Positions 55,393 to 64,000 of a DNA stretch of 64,000 nucleotides are shown here, piece after piece. Position 1 is the stretch's first letter; each line of letters opens with the position of its first letter. The DNA lies in the NCBI GenBank assembly GCA_027422505.1, contig JAPQWV010000001.1, positions 5,766,001 to 5,830,000 of the forward strand, written 5' to 3'. The stretch comes from Craterostigma plantagineum. Its lineage: Eukaryota > Streptophyta > Magnoliopsida > Lamiales > Linderniaceae. The notes under the pieces are model-generated. The model was not told the DNA's origin, did not search any database, and saw only the letters and a program-made list of their open reading frames with translations. The translations under genes and the position numbers were made by a program.

Positions 55393-57175
55393 GAGCCGAG
55401 GCCCAGACGTCTCGTCAACCACATGACGACCCTGAGGATGAGGGCCGTCCCGAGGGGAAGCAGAGACTAGCAAGGGAGTCCCAGCCTCAAATGCAGCACA
55501 CAACCACTACCCAAACTACCCATACAACCTAAAAAAAGAGGCTTCGTCATCATCTAAGAAAGAAGCCTCTTCACCACCAGTCCACACCACAATAATCTCC
55601 ACCTCCCAAGACTTAGCCACTATAAGCATCTCCCTACCTCGACCGACGAGCCATCTCCATCTCATACCCTATCTCTTCCGACCGACGAGCCAATTCTATC
55701 CTTTGAAGAGCTATACAACCCACATAACAACGTGGAAGTATATCTTCAACGAAGATTGTCTAACTCAACCGATGGATCCGGACATGGCCAAAAGCTTAAT
55801 GGAAATTTGTCAGATTCTTCCTCTTGAAGGAAAACATAAGTTTGGCCCGAATCGAAGAAGAAGAACTCGAGAAGGGGAAGACTACGAACCTGAGATCCCA
55901 GAACTTCCAAAGCTTCTCCAATACACGGTCGTCGATGAGGACTGCCCTCCGTCGAAGTCGAAGATAGGAGAAGACCTGAACCTACCATGGACAAACGCCA
56001 AGGTGACAGCTCCATATCAAGAAGAGATTCGAAAGAGATGTGAAGGAAGGAGGACAAAATTAAGAAGATGGACGAGCTGGAATTAAGATGTCTAACTCAT
56101 CTCTCATAGCGAAAAGCCCATCAGTATATCTACAATCTTTGTCGAAGACTCATGTTCAGCGGAAAAGGAAATGACTTGGCTGTTCTCCGAAGAGAGGAGA
56201 CGAAAAGACCTAGAATCATAGCAGTCCTGGGAGTACGAAATGAGATGTTTTGCCGCATAGAATATCCTATCTACAAGGTGCATAGAGAAGACGACAAAAT
56301 CGAAGAACTAATTGAAGCCGATCTCGCTTACATCAGACGTGAAGACATCGAACAAATAGTGAGAAGCTACAGTATGCTTGGTACTCTTCAGAACCCAGAA
56401 CTCAAGTTGGGCTACAACGCTCTAAAGCGATTCCTGTTGCGCCAGGTCAAGTTTAATGCAACTCATGACCTCCAAATGGTGCTGGAAAGCAACTTGAAGA
56501 AGGTGAATCTCACAAAGCCATCGTTCGAACTCCCAGATTCCAGTTACGGTCAATGCCACATTATTCATGAAGACGATCCCTCAGTGGTCTACAGCAACTA
56601 TAAGGGAGAGAACTGCTAATGAAGACGTCAGAGATCACCAAATTCTGCGACGGAACCCTTCTGATCATTCGAAACAAACTCAAAAGGATTATGGAGCAAC
56701 TAAGGTTTGATGAGGCAGAAGTCCAAGAGAAATATGAGAAGATGATCGATGTCATCTCTGATCGACTGTCCTTCCGTAGAAGGTTGCGATCGTATGAGCA
56801 CTTCGTAGGACTCAGAAGATCAGTCTATGCTCAGGTAAAACCCAAGAAAAGAAAGATGCAAAGGACGCCAAGATAAATGACGCTAAGGGGGAGATTGGTA
56901 GGAATATTTAGTAGCGTCCTCTAATTATCTTTTTTCTTGGGTGTATTTTGTTATTATGTAGTTTGGGTGAGAAATATAATATGCTAATAGTTTGAGTATT
57001 GGGCACCAACTGTGGTCTATAAAGCCCATTAAACTCGTTAGGATTTTTATCGAAAGAAATTAAGTGGAAGCCGCCGAAGTCAAATACATACACGAACACA
57101 CACTCAAGGTGTCTTTTACGTATCTTAACTTTGTGGCAATCTTTTGATCCTTGTTTGGTAACAAGAGGGCCAACA
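55393..57175 (+). mobile_element. 3' half of a non-autonomous LTR retrotransposon
   Basis: A coding relic (55703-56876) is followed by the polypurine tract AAGGGGGAGAT (56885-56895) and a putative LTR of 280 bp (56896-57175) starting TGGTAGGAATATT and ending GGCCAACA, with TATA-like TCTATAAAGCCC near 57015. The 5' LTR was not found. Copy B of the segmental duplication begins at the next base. Confidence 0.6.
55703..56876 (+). pseudogene. Retrotransposon-associated ORF relic (no enzyme domain)
   Basis: Three frames (55703-56086, 56152-56619 and 56619-56876) carry a segment that recurs in plant LTR elements but encodes no enzyme. It shows IRREDIEQIVRSY near 56330, ESNLKKVNLTKPSFELP near 56490, and then KFCDGTLLIIRNKLKRIMEQ and RRLRSYEHFVGLRR. 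I recognise the pattern from plant retroelement annotations (a LNLTKP motif followed by KFSDGTL). The function of that protein is unknown to me. Frame changes near 56090 and 56610 break it. Its position just before a copia-type polypurine tract supports an element origin. Confidence 0.6.
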
Positions 57176-57535
57176 AAGTTAGAATAATAATTAACTAAAC
57201 TAGTAATTATTTAAAAATAGTAAGAGGTAGTTAGTGGTTTTCTTTCAAAACTTATTAATTGGCTTTTTTTTCTAATGAACTTCATTAACAGACCAATATG
57301 ACAGCTTATACAAAGTTCTGAACCTTAATAAAATAGTATAGATGTGTCGACGATCAAATAGGCCAATGGGCCCAATTAGCCAATGTTTATTTAGAGAGAA
57401 TTGGGCCGGCCCGTACACTAATCAACCAATAACATTTTATTCTTTTAAAAATAATAATTTAGATGTGGATGTTTTTGGATTATTGCTGAATTTTTTTAAT
57501 TTGAAAGTTTTGATTTGGAGGTAATATATTGAATG
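57176..57535 (+). repeat. Segmental duplication, copy B, outer part
   Basis: It matches 45077-45434 with scattered substitutions and small gaps. Confidence 0.85.
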
Positions 57536-57741
57536 TTGTAAAAATTAATTGAATAATAATGTTGATAATATGAGGGGTAAAAAAAGTTGTAATAATGAAT
57601 TTGTAGCAATATAAATAGGTGGTTGTGTAAAAAACTATTAAGAAGTATTGAATAAAACAAGTTATCTAGCTCTCTATTATTATTATAATCGTACTTAGAA
57701 AGTTATTTACGGGTTTTAATATTTTTTATAACGATAAGAAT

Positions 57742-58357
57742 TAGGGGTGAGCAAAACCGGATATCCGACCAAAATTCGGATATCCGTATCCGGTCCGGTT
57801 TTAAACGGATAATCGAAAATCGGATATCCGCTTATATTAAAACCGGATATCTGCATCCGTTTTTTAAATTTATTTTTCTTATATGTTAGTATTTTCTTTG
57901 AAAATCATTTTTTTTATTTCTTATCAGCACAAAAAAAATATTTTTTTCATATAAGATTTTCTACACAATATAATATGTGAATTTATGATTCAAAATTACA
58001 TAATAAATAATTAACACAGTACCACAAATTCACAGTAATTTTTTAACTTGCATCTCGATGTGTTTATCTTTTTTTTTTTAATTTCAATCTCTAAAAAAGT
58101 TTTTTGCAATAACAAAATAATATAAATTTAAATATTCTACTTTGACGATTTTTTATTTTCCTTTTTGGACCTTAATGTTTTCATTTGCGGCTATTTTCAT
58201 ATTTTTTATTATTATTTTTAACTATAAAACCAGATATCGGATATCCAAACTAGACAAACCACAATTCGTATTCGATCCGGTTTTTAAAACTGGATATCCG
58301 TTTTTTTGGGTTTTGAAAACCAGAAATTCGGTTTTCGGATATTTTTGCTCAGCCCTA
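57742..58357. mobile_element. Non-autonomous hAT element with perfect target duplication
   Basis: The 616-bp element starts TAGGGGTGAGCAAAA and ends TTTTTGCTCAGCCCTA. An exact 8-bp duplication ATAAGAAT lies at 57734-57741 and 58358-58365. Subterminal GGATATCCG words repeat at both ends. It is absent from copy A, so it inserted after, or only in, copy B. Confidence 0.93.
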
Positions 58358-58469
58358 ATAAGAATCATATATCTAACAACATTCGAGAAATACAATTAAA
58401 TTTATAATTTATACAATGTTTTTAAAAATATTCATATAATAATTACGTCCACCTCTTTGGCATCTTTGC

Positions 58470-60285
58470 AATGAGAAAGCTCTACCTGGTGGGCTTGACT
58501 GATAAAACGAGGCCCAAGTTCACCGATTTCGATTCTACTTGTGAGGGGCAAAATCGTCTATTTCAACCGATTTCGATTTCTATTTGCCCCTTCTTCAATC
58601 CTCGTCACGTTTTTTCTCCATCTTCGCACACTTTGCGGTGAGATTTTATCTGTAATTGCGTTTCTCCGTATGTGCGAATATCATGCCTGTATGTTTCGGG
58701 TTTTTAATCCTTTGACTCGGTGAATTCTTAGCTTGATTCGCGATTTTATTTCTGATTAATTTGTTTGGAGTCTTTCGTTTCTTTGGGTATCTGCTGATTG
58801 TCGTCGATTCTTGAATCTTGTTCGCTATGCTGATGCTCCAGTTCTTTATGATCGAGTGCTTTTTGCTCAACTCTCTGTGATAATATTAAATGGATAGCGG
58901 CATATGGGTGAGGATTGAACTGTTATATTCTATATGTTGAAGTGTTCTCTTAGCCATAACCCATTATTGGTTTTGGTTATTAGGAGTTTTTCTGTTGGAG
59001 TTATCTGTTGGATTGCTTATATTTCATCTTATGGATGAATATCGAATTGAAATTGGATAGCATCATAGGATTCATGTTATGCCACTGAAATTCAAAGTTC
59101 ACTGTTTTGGGGTTTTGCAATGGCCAACAAATGGTGGCCTCAGCCTATGGTGTCTGATCCTTAGTGCTGATGTTGGACATAAGATTGAGGTTGTCTGTTG
59201 AGATTGATTCAGTATGGGTGGACAAAAGTATTGACGACCATTTTCCCCCTTGCCTTAGAAGTGTAAAGTTACCAAAAATGTACTTTAGAATATATCTATC
59301 TTTATATAGGTGTAGTGTGCCTCTTTAAGAACATAGTCCCTAACCATGAAGCTGAAAGTGGACACACATTTTTCGTCGAACTTTTTTTGGAGTCTTATAG
59401 GCTTTATTACCCTTCATTTCTATGATTACAAGATACAAGCCATCTACTTAATAAAGCAATGGATCAAGTATGAAAATCAGATCAATATGTTTATGACAAA
59501 CCCCTTTAATCTCAAATACATTCGAGTATGGGGCTGAACTGGGGTTTGCTGTTTCTGAGGATATGTCTTGTAGGATGCTTACCTTCTCTGAATAAGTTAT
59601 TTAAGTTTTTTGCATGGGCTTAGTTGTGCTCAAAGTTTGAAATTAATGAATTCGTTTCTTCCCATCCTTTTTCCAGGCGGCGAAGCTTGAAACCAACCGT
59701 TATATCGAGCCCGAACATCAGCAATAATGGATTTAAGTTCCATTACAGACGCTTTCGACCGTGTCTTAAAGAAGCAAAAGGTTTCTTCCTCCAAGTCCCA
59801 AGACATGATCAACCAAATTGGACAGGAAATAGAACAAGCGCTGTCAAGAATACGCTCCCCCAACACCGATCACAAGACAATCCTCAACGAACTGCAGAAC
59901 TTGCTCACAGAAATCTCACCCCTCAACCACCTCGAATCCTCGCAGAAAGAGCTAAACCTCGCCTTAACCAAATACCCTAAGCTCCTCGAAAAATCCTTCA
60001 ACCCTGACATCTCCAAGGCTTATCGAAACATAGACTTCGACCCACAAACACTAAACGGAATCATCGCAAGCCATTTATACCGCACGGGCCAGTTCGCCGC
60101 CGCCGACTGCTTCACAAGCGAATGCAACCTGCCCGAAGCTGCCCAGCAAAAGGGCCCGTACCAAGAACTGTTCCACATACTCGAGTCCCTTAGGGCCCGA
60201 AACCTCGAGCCCGCCCTCATATGGGCAACCCAAAACCACGACCACCTCGAGCAAATAGGTTCTGACATCGAACTGAAGCTCCACC
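58470..60285 (+). repeat. Segmental duplication, copy B, gene-bearing part
   Basis: It is the counterpart of 51700-53505. Similarity covers the RMD5 promoter-proximal region, 5'UTR intron and the first ~180 codons. Confidence 0.9.
58638..59676 (+). other. 5'UTR intron of RMD5
   Basis: The donor GCG/GTGAGA is at 58637/58638 and the acceptor TTTTTCCAG ends at 59676, followed by a 50-bp second UTR exon (59677-59726). A long leader intron is common in plant housekeeping genes. The same sites are kept in the truncated duplicate. Confidence 0.65.
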
Positions 60286-60878
60286 GCCTTAGATTCGTCG
60301 AGATCTTACAGGGAAGCAGCAGCAACAGAGAAGAAGCCCTCTCCTATGCAAGGACCTTCTTCGCCCCGATATTCTCCAAGCACACAGCCGAAGTACAGAA
60401 GCTAATGGCTTGCCTATTATGGGCCGGTAAGCTAGAATCATCGCCCTATGCCGAGCTGCTATCCTCCGCTCACTATGAGAGGCTGCCCGGCGAACTGGGG
60501 CAGCAGTTCTTGAGCCTAATGGGTCAGCCTTTTGAGAGCCCATTGAGCGTCGTGGTTGAAGCTGGCGTTCAAGGGCTGCCCACGCTTTTGAAGCTGATGA
60601 ACGTTATGACTGCGAAGAAGCAAGAATGGCAGTCGATGAAGCAACTGCCCGTGCCCATCGATTTGGACAGGGATTTTCAGTTCCACTCTGTTTTTGTCTG
60701 CCCCGTGAGCCGAGAGCAGGCCAGCGAGGACAACCCTCCTATGCTTTTGCCGTGTGGGCACGTTTTGTGTAAGCAGTCTATTACGAAGCTGTCCAAGAAC
60801 AACGCCACGAGGCCTTTTAAGTGCCCTTATTGCCCCAGAGAGGTCGAAGCAGGTCAGTGTAGGCAGTTGTTTCTCTGA
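59727..60878 (+). CDS. RMD5: RMD5-type E3 ubiquitin ligase subunit of the GID/CTLH complex, 383 aa
   Basis: RMD5 pairs with the MAEA/GID9-type RING subunit in the GID/CTLH ubiquitin ligase, which ubiquitinates cytosolic and nuclear proteins. The frame is intact and full length. A helical N-terminus (SSITDAFDRVLKKQ) is followed by LisH at about 105-137 (LNGIIASHLYRTGQFAAADC). CTLH lies at 143-200 (LFHILESLRARNLEPALIWA) and a CRA-like helical region at 200-290. A degenerate RING follows: C325, C343, H345, C348, C366 and C369. The position after C325-P-V is Ser328 rather than a second cysteine, as expected for this family's reduced RING. The ATG at 59727 follows the acceptor exon and starts the conserved MDLSSITDAF. 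A truncated paralogue lies 7 kb upstream. Confidence 0.95.
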   Translation: MDLSSITDAFDRVLKKQKVSSSKSQDMINQIGQEIEQALSRIRSPNTDHKTILNELQNLLTEISPLNHLESSQKELNLALTKYPKLLEKSFNPDISKAYRNIDFDPQTLNGIIASHLYRTGQFAAADCFTSECNLPEAAQQKGPYQELFHILESLRARNLEPALIWATQNHDHLEQIGSDIELKLHRLRFVEILQGSSSNREEALSYARTFFAPIFSKHTAEVQKLMACLLWAGKLESSPYAELLSSAHYERLPGELGQQFLSLMGQPFESPLSVVVEAGVQGLPTLLKLMNVMTAKKQEWQSMKQLPVPIDLDRDFQFHSVFVCPVSREQASEDNPPMLLPCGHVLCKQSITKLSKNNATRPFKCPYCPREVEAGQCRQLFL

Positions 60879-61432
60879 GATGTTTGAATGCGTGTGAACT
60901 GCTGTTTGGATCTTTGTTCTGTGTAAAGAAAGAATGCTCATTTGATTTGGGAAAAAGATATGGTTGCTTTTTGAGTTTCTTATGTTGGATTTGATCACTT
61001 GAAGATATTATAACAGAGAGGGTTAATGTTTGAAAATGAAGGCAATAATAGCACATTAAAAGCAGCTATAACGGATGGATGCATCTATTAAAGAACATTG
61101 GGTAATTTTATTAAATTTCTGACTTGATTCTTTTGGGCTTTCTTTTGCCAATTATTCCATGCCATCGTATTCGTAGGCCCTTATCTACAACTATAACCAA
61201 CATTATTAAAGGATGATAATGTTTAATTGAATATCACACAGCTTGGATTTTTTGTTTGCTTTAACATAACGTAATTATTGGTAGATACGAAGGATGTAAA
61301 GCATTTTTTTATATAGTTTTTCTATATCTTGCATGCTTCGAAAAAGGACTCGGGACTACGAATCTTGTGGGCGAAATCGTTATTTGACGAAAATGAATGA
61401 GATTTATAATAAACTACTGCTGACTTATCTAT
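60879..61432. other. 3' flank of RMD5, no other gene
   Basis: AT-rich sequence that should include the RMD5 3'UTR; AATAATAG near 61044 is a possible polyadenylation region. No coding frame was recognised. Confidence 0.5.
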
Positions 61433-61685
61433 TGTTGTAAAATTATTGCTAATGACTAGAGAGCATAAAAGAGATTTTATTCCATTCACTTGTGTTTCCT
61501 TGTACAAAGACCTCTATTTATAGGGTTGAGGTAAAACCTTACATTGATCACAATAGATTATGAGGTAATTGATAATAGAGATTAAAGTAAAATCAAGAGG
61601 TGGAGTGAATGAGTGATACTGGGGAAGTTATGAGTTGAATAAAAAGTTGAGTGGACATCCAATATATAAAATAAAGTTTTTAACA
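61433..61685 (-). repeat. 3' LTR of the right-edge copia element
   Basis: This is a 253-bp LTR with ends TGTTGTAAAA and TTTTTAACA on the plus strand. On the element's strand a TATA box (CTATAAATAGAGG) lies near 61520. The partner LTR is outside the window, so the ends are judged from TG/CA boundaries and the adjacent purine tract. Confidence 0.65.
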
Positions 61686-61984
61686 CTCCCCATTGGATGT
61701 CCAATCTTTTGGTAAAATGCATCGTTAAAACCTTACTAGGAAAAACCAAAAAGGATAAAACCCTAGTGAAGGAAAAAAGAGTACATTTTCCTATACAACG
61801 TTGCCTCGTTAAAAACCTTACCCGGAAAACCCAATGGGGAAAAACCGTGGTTAAGAAAGAAAGAGTACAACATAGTATTTCTCCCCCTCTTGAGCATATC
61901 ATTTAAATTCTTCATTCGGCGCATTCCAATCTTATAAACAGCTTTTCAATGTTGAAGTCGGTAGCGATTTCGTAAACAAATCCG

Positions 61985-64000
61985 CTAGATTGTCACATGA
62001 ACGAATTTGCTGAACAGTAATTTCACCATTCTTTGAAGATCGTGAGTGAAAAAGAACTTAGGTGAGATATGTTTCATTCGGTCACCTTTTGTGTAACCTT
62101 CCTTTAGTTGAGCGATACATGCGGCGTTATCTTCGAATAATATAGTTAGAGCACCTTTGTCCAAATTTAAGCCGCATGTTCCTCGAACATGATGAATCGC
62201 TGATCTCAACCAAAAACACTCCCGAATTGCTTCGTGTATTGCCAAAATTTCTGCATGGTTTGAAGAAGTGGCGGCTATAGTTTGTTTCATTGAGCGCCAA
62301 GAAATAGTCGTACCAACACATGTAAAAATATAACCCGTTTGCCAGTTTGGGACCTTGCATTATGCGATTAGACAAATAACCAGCATCCGCATAGCCTATG
62401 AGATTGGATTTTGCAGATTTAAGATAGTAAAGACCTAAATCTATCGTACCTTGAAGTTATCGAAATATATGCTTAATGCCATTTCAATGCCTTCGTGTGG
62501 GTGAAGAACTATACATTGCTAACAAATTAACCGCAAATGATATATCGGGACGGGTATGGCTTGCAAGATACATTAGTGCTCCTATTGCACTTAGATATGG
62601 TACTTCTGGACCAAGTAGTTCTTCGTTATTATCACGAGGTCGAAATGGATCTTTATTCACATCAAGTGATCTCACTATCATAGGCGTGCTCAGGGGTGTG
62701 CTTTATCCATATAAAAGCGTTTAAGCACTTTTGCAGTATAAGCAGGCTGATGCAAGAATACGCCATCATCAAGATGCTCAATTTGTAAATCAAGACAAAA
62801 TTTTGTCTTATCAAGATCCTTTATTTCAAATTCTTGCTTTAAATAATCAGTCGCTTTTTGGAGCTCTTCGGGAGTTCCAATTAGATTAAGGTCATCAATA
62901 TATACAGCTATGATGACAAAATTTAACCCTGATCTCTTTATAAATTAACAATGACATATTTGATCATCTGTATATCATTCTTTTAATAGGTATTCGCTAA
63001 GGCGATTATACCACATACGTCCGGCTTGCTTTAAACTGTAAAGAGATCTGCGTAGCTTGATCGAGTAAAGATCACGAGAACTATAACTATATTCTTCAGG
63101 CAGTTTAAATCCTTCAAGGAGTTTCATATAAATGTTACTATCTAATGAGCCATATAAATATGCCGTGACAACATCCATCAAACGCATTTCCAGTTTTTCA
63201 TTTGATGCCAGGCTTATTAAATATCGAAAACTAGTCGCATCAACTACGGGGGAATACGTTTGATCATAATCAATGCCGGGTTTTTGAGAAAAACCTTGTG
63301 CTACAAGACCCGCCTTATATCGCACATTTTCATTTTTCTCATTTCTTTTCCTCACAAAAACCCATTTATACCCTATGGCTGCACATCTTCTGGTGTGCGC
63401 ATTACTGGTCCACAAACTTTACGTTTTGCCAGTGAATTCAATTCAGCTTGAATTGCGTCTTTCATCTTTGGCCAATCATCTCTAAGCTTACATTCATTCA
63501 TAGACCTAGGTTCAAGATCCTCATTATCATTAACAATTGTTTTTGCCATTGCATATGCAAACATATCGTCGACGTTTATTTCATTTCGATTCCATATTTT
63601 TCTACTCATGACATAATTTATTGAGATCTCATGATTATCAACATTTTCAGGTACCTGTGTTTCTTCGGGAAACTTTTCAATAGTCATGTCAGTAGACTCT
63701 TCAGGAGTTTTAGTTTCCTCGGGACCACCTTGAATTATTGCTCCTTTTCTTTTACGAGAAACTTTATCTTTAGAACCGATCGGTCTACCACGTTTTAAAC
63801 GCGCTATAGACTCATTAGCAGTGGTTACTCCTTCAGGGACACTAATTTTAATCGGAGCATAACAACCGGAATATGAGATTTTGTAACTCTTTTAGGGTCA
63901 GTAAACGCATCTGGTAATTGATTTGCTAAATTTTGCAAATGAATTATCTTTTTGAACTTCTACATTGCTTAGTACGAGGATCATAATGTGACAGTGATAA
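61985..64000 (-). pseudogene. Copia RT and RNase H coding remnant
   Basis: On the minus strand the pre-RT region (AIQAELNSLAKRKVCGPV) is at about 63430, shifts frame, and continues as IGYKWVFVRKRNEKNENVR near 63350. SQKPGIDYDQTYSPVVDA lies near 63260, the active-site YIDDL at 62889-62903, and PYLSAIGALMYLASHTRPDI near 62590. RNase H pieces follow: GYADAGYLSN near 62370 and SSNHAEILAIHEA near 62260. KARLVAQG reads KAGLVAQG. At least three frame changes occur, so this copy cannot make a working polymerase. Integrase and gag would lie beyond the window. Confidence 0.85.

Larger units (their letters stand above)
61433..64000 (-). mobile_element. Decayed copia element, cut by the window edge
   Basis: The element lies on the minus strand. 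Its 3' LTR is at 61433-61685, pol runs from 61985 to the edge, and the 5' part is outside. The purine tract CCAATGGGGAG on the minus strand abuts the LTR. Many substitutions and frame changes show it is old. Confidence 0.85.

Overview
The window looks like nuclear DNA of a flowering plant, most likely a eudicot. The evidence is AT-rich intergenic sequence, plant lineages of Ty1-copia retrotransposons primed from initiator tRNA-Met, hAT and Mutator-like DNA elements, a plant STP sugar-transporter relic and a plant-type RMD5 gene. A Lamiales-like source is only a guess. I saw no bacterial, organellar, viral, rRNA or tRNA genes.

Most of the window is transposable elements, many nested. From left to right: (1) a small minus-strand ORF (1087-1299), with a complete AtRE1-like copia element (1430-6817, identical LTRs, 5-bp target duplication, one intact 1484-codon gag-pol) inserted about 130 bp upstream of it; (2) decayed LTR relics and an unidentified broken gene (about 7-11.6 kb); (3) a hAT-like non-autonomous element (12446-13043) and a broken STP hexose-transporter gene on the minus strand (13155-14920); (4) a clean single-exon gene for a conserved plant protein (17074-17940, minus); (5) a hAT element (19731-24219) split by a gag-only copia element (20312-23800, minus); (6) an internally deleted Mutator-like transposase (27151-28875) facing a remnant of a second ORF; (7) a very young SIRE-like copia deletion derivative (30991-36525) whose gag is fused in frame to the RT C-terminus and RNase H; (8) a decayed AtRE1-like copia element (about 37.1-40.8 kb) followed by an LTR-like block and an unusual array of short TCTCGACAT words.

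The region 45-61 kb is a segmental duplication carrying an RMD5 E3-ligase gene. Copy B (57176-60878) holds the intact gene, with a 5'UTR intron. Copy A (45077-53505) is split by a second gag-only copia element (itself carrying a hAT element and a solo LTR), is frameshifted, and stops inside the CTLH region, where it joins unrelated sequence. Between the copies lie a hAT-in-hAT nest and the 3' half of a non-autonomous LTR element. The window ends inside another minus-strand copia element (61433 to beyond 64000).

Only two genes look functional as cellular genes: RMD5, a subunit of the GID/CTLH ubiquitin ligase, and the conserved protein at 17074-17940. The most unusual signals are: (a) a half-site plus palindrome module with exact 22-bp spacing, repeated in two dissimilar LTRs; (b) a recurring ATGTTGG..CCAACAT word throughout the young SIRE-like element; (c) two gag-only copia elements sharing the same pol deletion and the same C-terminal tail.
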